This document shows positions 36,205-46,090 of a stretch of DNA of 64,000 nt, piece by piece. The position numbers were made by a program, and so were the translations under genes. Position 1 is the stretch's first letter, and each line of letters opens with the position of its first letter. Source of the stretch: Phoronis australis (Eukaryota > Phoronida > Phoronidae); the NCBI GenBank assembly GCA_002633005.1, contig NMRA01000396.1, positions 359,146 to 423,145 of the forward strand, written 5' to 3'. The notes below the pieces were generated by a model. That model was not told the DNA's origin and did not search any database. It saw only the letters and a program-made list of their open reading frames with translations.

Positions 36205-36561
36205 TTAAACAAAATGTAGCGCTGCTGAGTTTGTCTGTTCTAGTTCCCATCTGTTCCTTGCTGGTTTGTCTTTCTCAACAAGTTCCATGATCTTATGTAG
36301 GGAAGGATCATGCTGTTGCTCATCCTTCAACTTGCTGACGTCGAGACTTTCCGCTCCGGAGGGAGTTACCTCCAAAGGCATAATAGGTTTCTCTCTCTTT
36401 TTAGCCTGTGATCTAGTAGTGACTGCAGACATGACACTACCTAGTGGCTGCCAATTGGAATCAGGATCCTTGCTGACCCCAACAGCATTCCCTAGGATGA
36501 GGTCATATATTGGTGTTCGCATACACATCGACTCGATTTCACCGACGAAGTATGGAGTATT
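36205..36561 (-). pseudogene. Retrotransposon protease C-terminal part and linker
   Basis: The minus-strand text reads PYFVGEI, then MCMRTPIYDLILGNAVGV, matching the flap and ILGN segment at the end of the gypsy-type aspartic protease. A linker with TTRSQAKKR follows, the usual junction to pol. The frame ends at 36205, where homology to the element stops. It is separated by frame breaks from the active-site part upstream. Confidence 0.65.
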
Positions 36562-36597
36562 TACCTCAATCTTCGTTATGGGAAAGCATCGTGCTGT

Positions 36598-37153
36598 TCA
36601 ATCTATTAACACACAGATGTGTTGTTTCCCCGCGAGTTGACTTTCTTTGACTAGGGACGTCTTAACCGCTGAACTACTGCAACCACTGTCACGCATCATG
36701 CGTACTTTTTTCTCGTTGACGTACATGTAACTGTCACAAACGGACATACTGTGGTCAGCAGGAGGCTCTTTGTGCTTGTCACAGGTCCCTGTCTCTGCGG
36801 GTTTTGATGTCCCATCGACTAACTTCAGACAGACATCAACTATGTGCTGCTCTATCGGACTAGCCTTTACTACCACAGCTTGACACATCGCCGTCTTCTT
36901 GGTGTCTTCTGTCTTGACCCGTTCCTGCTGCGAGGCAGACGACTGCTTACCAACAGCGAATCTTTTGGACTGGGAGTCTTTCATTGCACAGTCCCTGGCT
37001 AGATGACCTTTGACAATTGAAACACTCTTTGTCATCCTTGTTTCTGGTCATTGACGTACGAGGAGTCTCTGCCCTTCGTTCTTCTGTGTTGCTTGGCGGT
37101 GCCTGTCTTCTGGCTACTTGTCCCAAGTCTTTCTTTGCGAACCCTTTGCCCAA
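36598..37153 (-). pseudogene. Zinc knuckle and protease active-site region of the retrotransposon
   Basis: The knuckle begins KECFNCQ in one frame and continues GHLARDCAMKD in another, so a CCHC finger is broken by a frameshift near 37020. Downstream, VRMMRDSGCSSSAV has the D-S-G aspartic-protease triad context. Together these mark the gag/pro boundary. Confidence 0.65.
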
Positions 37154-37163
37154 TTAACCAGTA

Positions 37164-37379
37164 CTAGTGGGCGTCCATGTACTGTTGAGCAATGGCCGAC
37201 ATCTCGTCGAAGTTCTTCGGTTTCTGTTCCCTCAGGAATACAGTCATCTGAGGAGGGCATACTCCCAGAAACTGCTCTCGGATCAGTAAGTCTCTGAGTC
37301 CATCATAAGTCAACTCGACCTCCGCCAGTTGTGTCCATCGGTCAATGAGCCTTTTCAGTTTTGCCCCAAATTGGAACAC
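37164..37379 (-). pseudogene. SCAN-like capsid C-terminal domain
   Basis: The 71-residue frame reads LKRLIDRWTQLAEVELTY, then LRDLLIREQFLGVCPPQM and VFLREQKPKNFDEM. This is the helix pattern of SCAN and Gmr1 capsid domains (R-W, REQF-L, FLREQKP). It is separated from the N-terminal gag by a single-base frame change near 37390. Confidence 0.75.
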
Positions 37380-37392
37380 GTTTTCAACCTTT

Positions 37393-37968
37393 TCAGGCTT
37401 GGACTCTGAACTTCCGCCAGAACCCGTCCTCAGTTAGTTCATACCTGTGCAGTAGCGCCACCTGTAGTTGGTCATACATATAGTTGTTAATTTGGTCAGA
37501 CGGCATGTTGTTGAAGACCTGTAGGCCTTTACCTGTCAACAATGGACTCAAGTCCACAGCCCACTCCGATCTATCCCATTTCTGGCTTGTGGCGAATGTG
37601 TCAAATCGTGCTAGGAAGACATCCATGTCGTCGACGCGCTCGTCGAACCTTGGCAGTTTGGGACGGCTGGTACGTACACCACTGCTTGAACCCACACCAC
37701 TAGGTTTCGCTTTTAGTTCAATCTGGAGTTGCAGTATCTTCTGCTTCTCGATTTCGATCGCTTGGGCCCGCTCGGCTCGTTCTTGCTCAAGCTTGTGTTC
37801 GTATTCAGCTTGCTCTAGCTCTCGTTGATGAGCACGCTCTGCTTTTTCCCGTGCAAGCTCTGCCTTTTCCAGCTCTTGTTTATGGGCACGCTCTGCTTGT
37901 TCTAGTTTCCGTTTATGGGCACGCTCTTCACGCTCCATGGCCTGCAGCAAGAGCTCCTCTGTGCACAT
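37393..37968 (-). pseudogene. gag N-terminal part: coiled coil and capsid N-domain
   Basis: 191 codons. Residues about 5-90 form a charged, repeated (E/A)RAHKxELExAE heptad coiled coil. About residues 100-190 contain PKLPRFDERVDDMDVFLARF, WAVDLSPLLTGKGLQV and RYELTEDGFWRKF, the capsid signature of Gmr1-like gypsy elements. The frame is lost just before the SCAN-like part. Confidence 0.8.
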
Positions 37969-38132
37969 CCTTAACTCTTCACCGAATTGTTTCGCTTGCG
38001 CAATTTATTTTTCAAATTCCATTTTAGAGGAAGGGTTTTATTCCCAAAATGGACTTTAATAATTAATATTCAAACCGTAATTACTGGATTCAAAACAATT
38101 CAACCCAACCACGATAACCTATATTTAAACGC

Positions 38133-38151
38133 TCCCGGCCTTACCCCCAAA
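38133..38151 (-). other. Putative primer-binding site of the LTR element
   Basis: On the minus strand TTTGGGGGTAAGGCCGGGA directly follows the presumed LTR end. The spacing (CA, TT, then TGGGGG) resembles sites primed by tRNA-Pro, with mismatches in the middle. Confidence 0.4.
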
Positions 38152-38846
38152 TGTCAGAGATTGACTGTGGGTTTGTTTAAAAGGTAGCTATGCTTTGAGT
38201 TTGTTCGTAGATGGAAAGTGAATAATCAAATCCAGTAATTAATTTATTATATGATAAGCCCTAATTAGACAAGTGAAACATGTTGTTAATTAAGTAATCA
38301 ACTACAAAAAAGAGAAGCTACACTAGCACCCTCTTTAAAGATTACCTCAATTAATCAAACAAAATAATCAAATGTCTTATCAGCTATCCAAGCTAGGACT
38401 CTCCACTTCTTGGACGTCTGTCCTGTTGGTGAATCTTCGAACTACACACATTGTATAGCGACAGTGTACTTGCTGGTCTCTGTCTCTGGTGATGCAACCC
38501 CTTCAGGCAATTTCTTCTACCCGTGATTCTTCTTGCTAGTCACAGTCTCTGGCTGGTGACGCAACACTTCAGGTAGTATCTTACTACCCACGATGCAAGT
38601 GACAAGCTCTTAGTTAACTTTCTGTTCGTTAACCCTTGCCCTTGCCAAGATCCCCTATAGAATCTTCCACGAGATGGCTCTGTCATACCATTGCTTTTGT
38701 TCACCGTAGCAAGTCTATATGCTTCAACTACTATAGAGCATCTGAATATCTTGTTGATTTTAGCCCGTATTGTAATATTCTACTTATTTAATGATTGGCT
38801 AATAAAAACCACATGATCTTATCTAATCATATCAGTGGCTGTTACA
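38152..38846 (-). repeat. Putative 5' LTR of the gypsy-type element
   Basis: On the minus strand it begins TGTAACAGCCACTG and ends CTGACA, the TG...CA ends typical of LTRs. It lies directly upstream of the primer-binding-like site and the gag ORF. Length is 695 bp. No second LTR was seen to confirm the borders. Confidence 0.55.
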
Positions 38847-39440
38847 ATTTGTTCTCAGATATTTCAAAAATCTCTAGAGTGCTTTGATCCCAGAACCAAA
38901 GTTGTAAACACCGTCTAAAATTAGATTTTGACGTTAAAATACATGTCAACAAGTTTGACCCCACGATTTAAAAGTACATATGCACAAATTTTGGGCAACT
39001 TAAAATGGATCTATTCTTACTAATTACTTAATCAATATTTATTCTGACAGAATGTTTCAATTTTTATATTCCCGGATGGATTTTTTCGAAGTTCCTTATA
39101 AACTTTTGATAATTTTGAATGGTCTAGTGCTTTAACTTGTATAATTCACAAACTAAAAATTCTGATCAATTTATTACGAAATAAAACTTTACTTGTTATT
39201 CAACATTTTCACAGATTGTCCTGTCGCGTAACCGGTTTGGGTACCGTACTTGGCATACATATGATGTCATACAACAACAAGGTTTTGCCACGATGATGCA
39301 AATAAGTCAATATAAATGGGATAAATAGGTTATTCACACATGCATAGGAATACTATCTCGAATTCATTTCAGTCTCGTTGGGACATTCCCAGATCAGATG
39401 AATTCTCGATATTATATGGCAGTAGTATTCCTGGGTATGT

Positions 39441-39618
39441 GGGTTAACCTATATTTATCCCATATACATGTATATGAACATGTGGACAGTGTATAAGTTA
39501 CGTAATCAACTCTGATGTACGGGAAATTAGAGTCACGGTTGGTGTGCAGTCTGCTAGTGGAGTAGGCCTAAATGCTAAATTTTATTGGGTTCAACGATTT
39601 GGGTTACCTATATTTATT

Positions 39619-39666
<48 letters not shown>

Positions 39667-39829
39667 ATATGGACAGCGCATACGTCAGGTAATCAACTGT
39701 GATATACAGAAAAGTAGAGCCAATTCGTATATAACGGTAGAGGCCGTATTTCACGCTTGGTGTGTAGTCTGCTTGTAGAGTAAATTCGCGTGCACAGCGC
39801 CAAAGTTTATTGGGCTCAATCAATCGGGT
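39441..39829. repeat. Two diverged tandem units of ~160-230 bp
   Basis: Both 39441-39600 and 39601-39829 start GGGTTA-ACCTATATTTAT, share ATATGGACAG, GTAATCAACT, TTGGTGTG-AGTCTGCT and TTTATTGGG-TCAA in order. A third start (GGGTTACCTAAAT) is seen at 39830. The second unit is enlarged by an (AT)n tract. Confidence 0.7.
39621..39662. repeat. (AT)n microsatellite
   Basis: About 21 uninterrupted AT units inside the second tandem unit. Confidence 0.95.
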
Positions 39830-40418
39830 TACCTAAATCATTAATCCAAGGCATCGCTCCTGAAAAAGCAGATTTACTGTTCTAAAATAGAAAAGATTTA
39901 CCGACGAAAATTCCGACGCACGGTGATCAGGCGTCTATTTTTCGGACTCGCTAAGATTGTTGTGGACAGTAGCGTGTGTTGCGAGGTGTTGCCTTGGTTT
40001 GTTTGTATAATTTTTCTCGGTAACGAATGGGCATTAAGATGACAAGTGAAACCCACGAGTTTCTGTTTATTATATCTTACATTTTTGTACAAAAGTGTTT
40101 TTAGTAAGATTTGTCAAAGCATCATTGAATAGTGAGTAATTGTGAATGGAGTCACAATTTAAGCTGCAGTCTAGCTTTTCGATAATGTTGCAATTTCGCC
40201 AGTTATTGAGAAAGTATGTTTATATTTGCGGCGTGTAAGAATATTTTGAAACGTACGTAGGGCGTTTAGGGTGAAATTTCTCTATTGTTTTGAAGCAATG
40301 AAGATAGGACAGTGATCTGAAATCTGAGAGAGAAGAATACTGTTGATGTAAAGGAGTTATGTTTTAAAGTTGCTGAGCTGGAGATAAGACGTGTAGAGCA
40401 TGTAATAGAAGATCTTAA

Positions 40419-40904
40419 AGGGAAATGGCACCAAAAACAATTTCTATCAGTTTAGATTTTACAGTTGTACACGATAAGAGCAAATTCAGTTCTTTTACCT
40501 GACACCAGACGGCAGACGGAGATGCTGAAATAAACCAATGACGTCACAGGTTCAAACATAGTCTGCTCAGCAGTTCACAAGACCCTTATTGGTGACATTT
40601 ATCGCTTGAATTCATAGTTTTACACCAATAAATCATCAAAAATCGATGTAAACCCATTACAAATACATTGAGGTTTTTAACAAATGAGTCGTTTTACTTC
40701 GCTGTTTCGGGTATATAGAAATTTTGAACGTACCGTAAAGCCTGCACTCAGATGAAGAACCACTGACGTCGCTGCGTTGAGTACTCACCTTCCACAGGTT
40801 AACGCGATACCGTTCGGCGAGGTGAGCTCTATTGTATACGAGTTGAAGTGGATATATGCCGATTAAGACTCTAAAAATCTAATCAAATCGGGCGGCATTC
40901 TACT
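40419..40904 (-). mobile_element. Internally deleted THAP/TTAA-family element (MITE), copy 2
   Basis: 486 bp between TTAA at 40415-40418 and 40905-40908. The ends are AGGGAAATGGCACC and, inverted, AGTAGAATGCCGCCC. In inverse orientation its halves match the two ends of the element at 27770-29438 (TTAATCGG, CGCGTTAACCTGT, GACGTCAGTGGTTC at one side; GTCTGCTCAGCAGTTCACAA, ACCAATAAATCATCAAA at the other). The THAP-coding middle is missing. Confidence 0.7.
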
Positions 40905-41819
40905 TTAAATACCATTCAGGAATGATTGAACTTTGTTTTTTGTTTGTGTCTCTAGAATATTTAATTTGTAATATCCCCTCGGGCGATAATTCTCCAAAAT
41001 CCACTCCTGCTCTAGATAACGGGGGATAACGACTTCGCCATGTAATAATCGATATTTATCATTTACGTGAGTGTTAAGGCCACCGTTTGTTGAACACAAG
41101 CCAGGTACAGGTTTGAAGTACATGCTGTAGCCATCAATTTGAAAGACTGGTTTACCATGATTCTTGTATTAAGATGATGACGAAATATATATATTTAGAG
41201 TCAATGCTCTGCAGGAATGATTCGAATTGAGTGAATTTTGTGTTAAGTGATTGAATTGTAAAACTTGACACAGTTAGACTTATTTCATTTAGTTCATGAA
41301 CGTGTTAAACGGCTTCAGTATAAAAAATGGGAGTTGGGAATTGGAGTTTAGGTGCAGTAATCAACTTACTTGTATATGCGACAGAAGTCAAGTGTATTTT
41401 CACTTCCAAAACTAAGATAATAGAGGAGCATGAACAAGAGCAGCACCAGCAGAAAACTGCTTTCTGTTGGTCATATGGGGACATTTACTAGTGTTTTTCT
41501 TTGATTGGTCGTCATATATGATCAGTGAAATAGTGTCAATAAAAATACACAAAGGATGGTTAAGATAAACACATAAAAAGTTTAAAAAAACTTATTAGAC
41601 AGACAAGATTGATATTGAGATACATATATGAAACATTAGACATTTGAAACTTTAACAGCCAAAATTACAAGTCAAATCTATGCATATTTCATAAATAGTA
41701 TAACATTTTGAATTAACTGTTCTGTGATGGATAAATAAGTTAAGTAGCTTCACGCAGTCGACGGTAGCGACCCCAGGTGGTGTACATGATAACCTGATTC
41801 CTTTATGAATTTTAAGCTT

Positions 41820-44800
41820 AAAGATTTGAAAAGAACTTAAAGGAAACTGCATTTTTTTATGGATGTTAACCTGCAAAAATCGTTCGGCAAAATTTGCAAC
41901 AACTGCTCTGAAAAAATCTTAATGAAAACTGGGCATTGGGCCTTTACCAACTAGCAAAGTATCTGTAAGTAATAGTTGGTTTAAAATGTTACGGTACAAA
42001 ATATCTTGTCATTTGCGAGGCATGTTGTCTCCCGGTCGACAATGAAGGTTGCAACAATCGCCGTCAACACCAACAGTGACAATATGTGTCCAATGTCACA
42101 TCAATTACAGTGAACTGCCGTCAACACTGACAATATCTGCCATAGCATGACTGCACATTCTCCCGTCCTATTTCTTGTAGAAATGTAGTCTGCTTATCAC
42201 AGTTTTTGCCGCACAGGAATATCCAGGGTAAAAGGGGGTCCCAGAAAATTATCAAAAGTTTAAAATGAAGCAGTGGCAAGTCAAGCGTGTGGATATCCGG
42301 GAGACTGGTTTGTTTCCATGGCGAGTACCACTAAAGCTTTACAAAAATCCAAACAGCTATGACTGCCTAATTGTCTGTCATCGAAGTCTGTCGGATGCCA
42401 TCAATTGTTATGATTTTAGTAAATGTGCATCGAGTTTTAAAAATCAAACACATGGCTATGTTAACTTTATTGCTGAAACATCGTAGAGAAAACTTGAGTT
42501 ATCTCGAACTTAAAAGCTCCACGTTTTCGTAAAGTTAGCCTGAGTTATTTACTACTGTTTATTATTTAGATAAGATCATGTTTAATCAAGCCCCCTCGCC
42601 AACTCCGTGAATCAGCCTTAGTTACTTGAAGGATTGGGGCTCTCGGGGGGGGGGCAAAAGTTGTAGTAACTGAAAAGCGTAATTTTGTTTAGACCTCAAA
42701 TGGTGATTTCTAAGAGTAGCTGCAGGGAAAGTTGAGTTTCGGATGCAACGCGATCATAGAACGTTAGGTTTAAAACTAAAAATTGTAAAACGTGCCTTTC
42801 GCACACATTTACATCGTGATCAAGCACCAGCTTGTATATACCTTGCTTAGATCGCCCTGGACAGGTTATCTCCACTCATGCGACACAAACCTGGCATGGC
42901 ATTATTTTCTAACAAGGAATCCGCTCACAAATATATCGGCAGAGACAATTTACCACAGGAACCAAAAGAAATGAAGTGTTGTAATGAAAGCGTATTAAAT
43001 GGTCGTTTTGGGTTCATTTCTCTTTAAGAGGACTCATGAAATGTCGATTTATTTGATGTGACGATATTCGTTTTTCAGTTTCAGGGGAGCAGTCTCCTGA
43101 ACCAGACGGTCTCGCCACCTGCTGACTACCTAAGAATAGACTTAGTTCCAGTAGCAGCACCTACTGTCTGTTCGTCTTAAAACGAGAAAGGTATGGACTC
43201 GATCTGAAGGCAAGGGAAAGCGATGCAAAATATCCGGTTTGACAAGTGAAAATCAGTTCGGTTGAATATGTTTAGAGTTTCTGAAAATTCCTTTTATAAG
43301 ATTTTCCAGGCGGGTTGTAAGGTAATTTGGATTTATTATCTACAATGAGGTTATAATTGTTACCAGACTCTTTACTGGCTTATCAACCACGGACCTTAGG
43401 TCTAGTCACCTTTTGACTCTCATAGGCTGATGATCGCCACGTGCTTTTAAGAATTTGTTTGTTCTATTACACGTGTTTCAGCGCATAATTCGTTGATCTC
43501 TGACGCCCCACTACATCTTTTATCGATTGTGTTTTCTCGTTTCTCCGTGTTGCGGTTTTTTATTGCCAAACTCTTCAGAGATAACATTATTTTACTACTG
43601 TTTACCTACGTTCTTTTGTACCACCAGTCTAGTCATAATAAATAACACTTTTACGGCATTCACATATCTCCATTTCATCCGTGGAAACAAGATTGCGACG
43701 CATGACACCCAGTTTAAAAACGTATGTTCCAACAGCGGAGACATAACGCTATTGGTTACAAGTTAATCAACATCTAAATTAAGATTATTTACAAGGCGAG
43801 TAACAGGTTTGGTTGCAGTATCAAAGGAGGCTTTTTGGATCTTAGTTAAAAGAATCCCACCCTGAACCAGCATGGTGGAGTGAGATTTAACCTGTCCAAA
43901 GACTGGAAGAGGGCACTGCACTTACTATCCAACAGAGGTCCCACTGGTACAGTTCCATGGGAAAGACAGTGAGAGCTGAGACCGCCAGTCAAAAAAGACA
44001 GGTGTGATCGCTGCAACGCAAAGTTTTCGTAGGTATGCAAGGTTGAAAGATGCATAATTGCTCACATACTTACAGACAATATGTACTAGCAGGCAGCTCC
44101 GAGACAGCCGTATAAACTTTGACAAATCATATAACGTAGCAGTTTAAATAGCAAACTATCAAAAAGCTGCGCTATGTATTTTGTGTCAATTTAGCTCAAG
44201 TGATTCCATGTATTCGACTACAGCACCTGCAGTTCTTTTACCTCATAGCAGGTGGCGGGCGTAACTTAGCCAGTCACGAGCTATGACTCAGTGGGTCTCT
44301 CTTGGCACAAACCAAGAAAACTTATCGCCTGGACTCAACTAAGGTTTCAAGGCCATAGATTTCCCAATTCGAAAGCTGAAATTTTATGTGCTTATTAGTT
44401 CTATTGCAGGCAACGTCTTTGTAATAAATAAAGGGCATCGCCTTGTATTATTATTTAGAATGGACAAAATGTTCAGCTTTAGGGACAAAAACTTTCTTTA
44501 ACACCAAGTAACGTGTTCTGGGGCCGGCCAGGGTGGATGGTCGTCATGGAACAAAACGTGACCCCAATACTGAACCAAAGAAAGAATCGTGTTGTGCAGT
44601 TTTAATTAGAGGCAACATAAATAAAAATACGAGCCGTCATTTTTGTATAGCAGCCAATCGTCTACTTAAACTTTTTCGACAAAAAATGACCACTCGTTGT
44701 TAGCAAACCCACTCGGTTTTCTGCTCATTGAGCCTGTGTCTGTGCCTGGTGCGTTTGAACAATGCATGTTTAGCGTCGTCGAGAATAGGTGATACGTGAA

Positions 44801-45091
44801 TAACAATTTGTTAAATATGAAAAAGTTATTTCATCAATCTTTCTGGCAAAAGCAACAAATGTTCAATACAAATGTAACAAAGTCGTCGATAAGATATGAC
44901 TTTTAAATCTAATTGACACATTTTGGCCATTTTTATAATATTGAAATACCCATAGAAGCAAGGTGCTATCATAGGTGTATCAGAAATAACACAAAAACAT
45001 GGTAGTTTCAAATGTGTAAAAATAAGCGATTTGTTCCCTTTCGAACGGCAGACCCCTTACCTATAAAGTACGCTCTCTTCACGTTTTGCAG
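41820..45091. other. Upstream region of TLR-B without recognised coding sequence
   Basis: Aligns in pieces with 5925-8230, then directly with the 80 bases before TLR-A. The open frames 42265-42486 and 43846-44055 have no recognisable domain and are not preserved in unit A. No promoter element can be named. Confidence 0.5.
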
Positions 45092-45099
45092 GTTCAACG

Positions 45100-46090
45100 A
45101 TGCTTCGTTTGGATTACCTTATTTCGTTGCTGTGGGTGTCAGTGGCTCTCATCCAAGCAGCTCTTCATGGCCATGTTGTAATAGAGTCAGTGATATGTGA
45201 TGCGCCCAGCGGCTGCACGTGCCAAAGATCAAATGGTGTTATAACAACGGTGTCGTGTATTGGTCTTGGCTTGGGTGCCTTCCCAAATTTTCCGAAAACT
45301 GTCAAGAGAATAGAATTAACAAGCAATAATATTACACGCATCTCTAGAAGTGATATCGGAGGGTATTTATCGTTAACGGAGATAAATCTATCTAAGAATT
45401 CTTTAAATTTTCTGGGTGATGATGTTTTTGTGGATACGCCTCATTTGAAGAAACTGAATCTCTCGGAAAATCCGTTGGTCTTGACAAATTGTTCAGTGTT
45501 TTCGTCGCTGAAAAAACTTGAAGTGCTGTCACTAAAATACATCGACGCAGATGAGAAGTGCATTAAGCAGATTGGATCGAGTTCACCTTCCCTTTACTTC
45601 TTTGCTGGACGTGTTTCAAACATCAGAGTTGTCATGCCCAACTTAAGGAATTTGCGAACTCTCGATGTGGAGAGTAGCTTTCTGCAGACACTGTCAGGGA
45701 ACGATTTCACGACCAATAATTCTTTGATCCTGGAAAGATTGTCTCTTCGTGAAACTGGATTACGGAATATTAAGCCAAACACATTTTCCAAACTAAAAAA
45801 CTTAACCTTCTTGGACCTTTCCTGCAACGAAGATTTGAAGTTTGAAGGAGCAATGAAAGGCCTGGAAGGAATCAACCAAACTTCAATTCGTTCCCTAATC
45901 CTTGACAGCGTCAACATGCGAGATAGTATAAGGTATACGTTGCCAGCCGTGAAAGAACACTTCGCTTCTCTGAAGGGAACAAATATAAAACATCTCAGTA
46001 TTCGATATAATAAGATAGTGCCATATGCTGGAACGTTGTTCTTCTATTTACCTCACTTGGAATACATCAACGCAGATTCAAATTACATAG
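45100..46090 (+). CDS. TLR-B exon 1: signal peptide, LRRNT, N-terminal LRRs
   Basis: Residues 1-330 plus one base. It starts MLRLDYLISLLWVSVALIQ and continues with the LRRNT (PSGCTCQRS) and LRRs such as LTEINLSKNSLNFL. The extra residue relative to TLR-A lies in HVVIESV near position 28. The exon ends ATAG|GTAAG. The ATG follows a TTTTGCAG acceptor by 9 bases, as in TLR-A. Confidence 0.92.

Larger units (their letters stand above)
36205..38846 (-). mobile_element. Truncated gypsy/Gmr1-like LTR retrotransposon (5' LTR, gag, protease)
   Basis: Reading on the minus strand from 38846: a 5' LTR, a primer-binding-like site, a gag with coiled coil and capsid, a SCAN-related capsid C-domain, a zinc knuckle, and a retroviral-type aspartic protease that ends in non-matching sequence near 36205. 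No reverse transcriptase, RNase H, integrase or second LTR is seen on the left side, so the copy is truncated. At least two frame breaks make it non-functional. SCAN-like capsids are known from Gmr1-type Ty3/gypsy elements, which is why I assign it there. Confidence 0.8.
34821..41819. other. Spacer between the two duplication units
   Basis: No counterpart is found in the rest of the window. It holds a THAP pseudogene, a gypsy-type LTR element fragment, a small tandem duplication with (AT)n, and a short THAP/TTAA-family element. The remaining stretches (34.8-35.2, 38.85-39.4, 39.85-40.4 and 40.95-41.8 kb) show nothing I can name. Confidence 0.5.
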
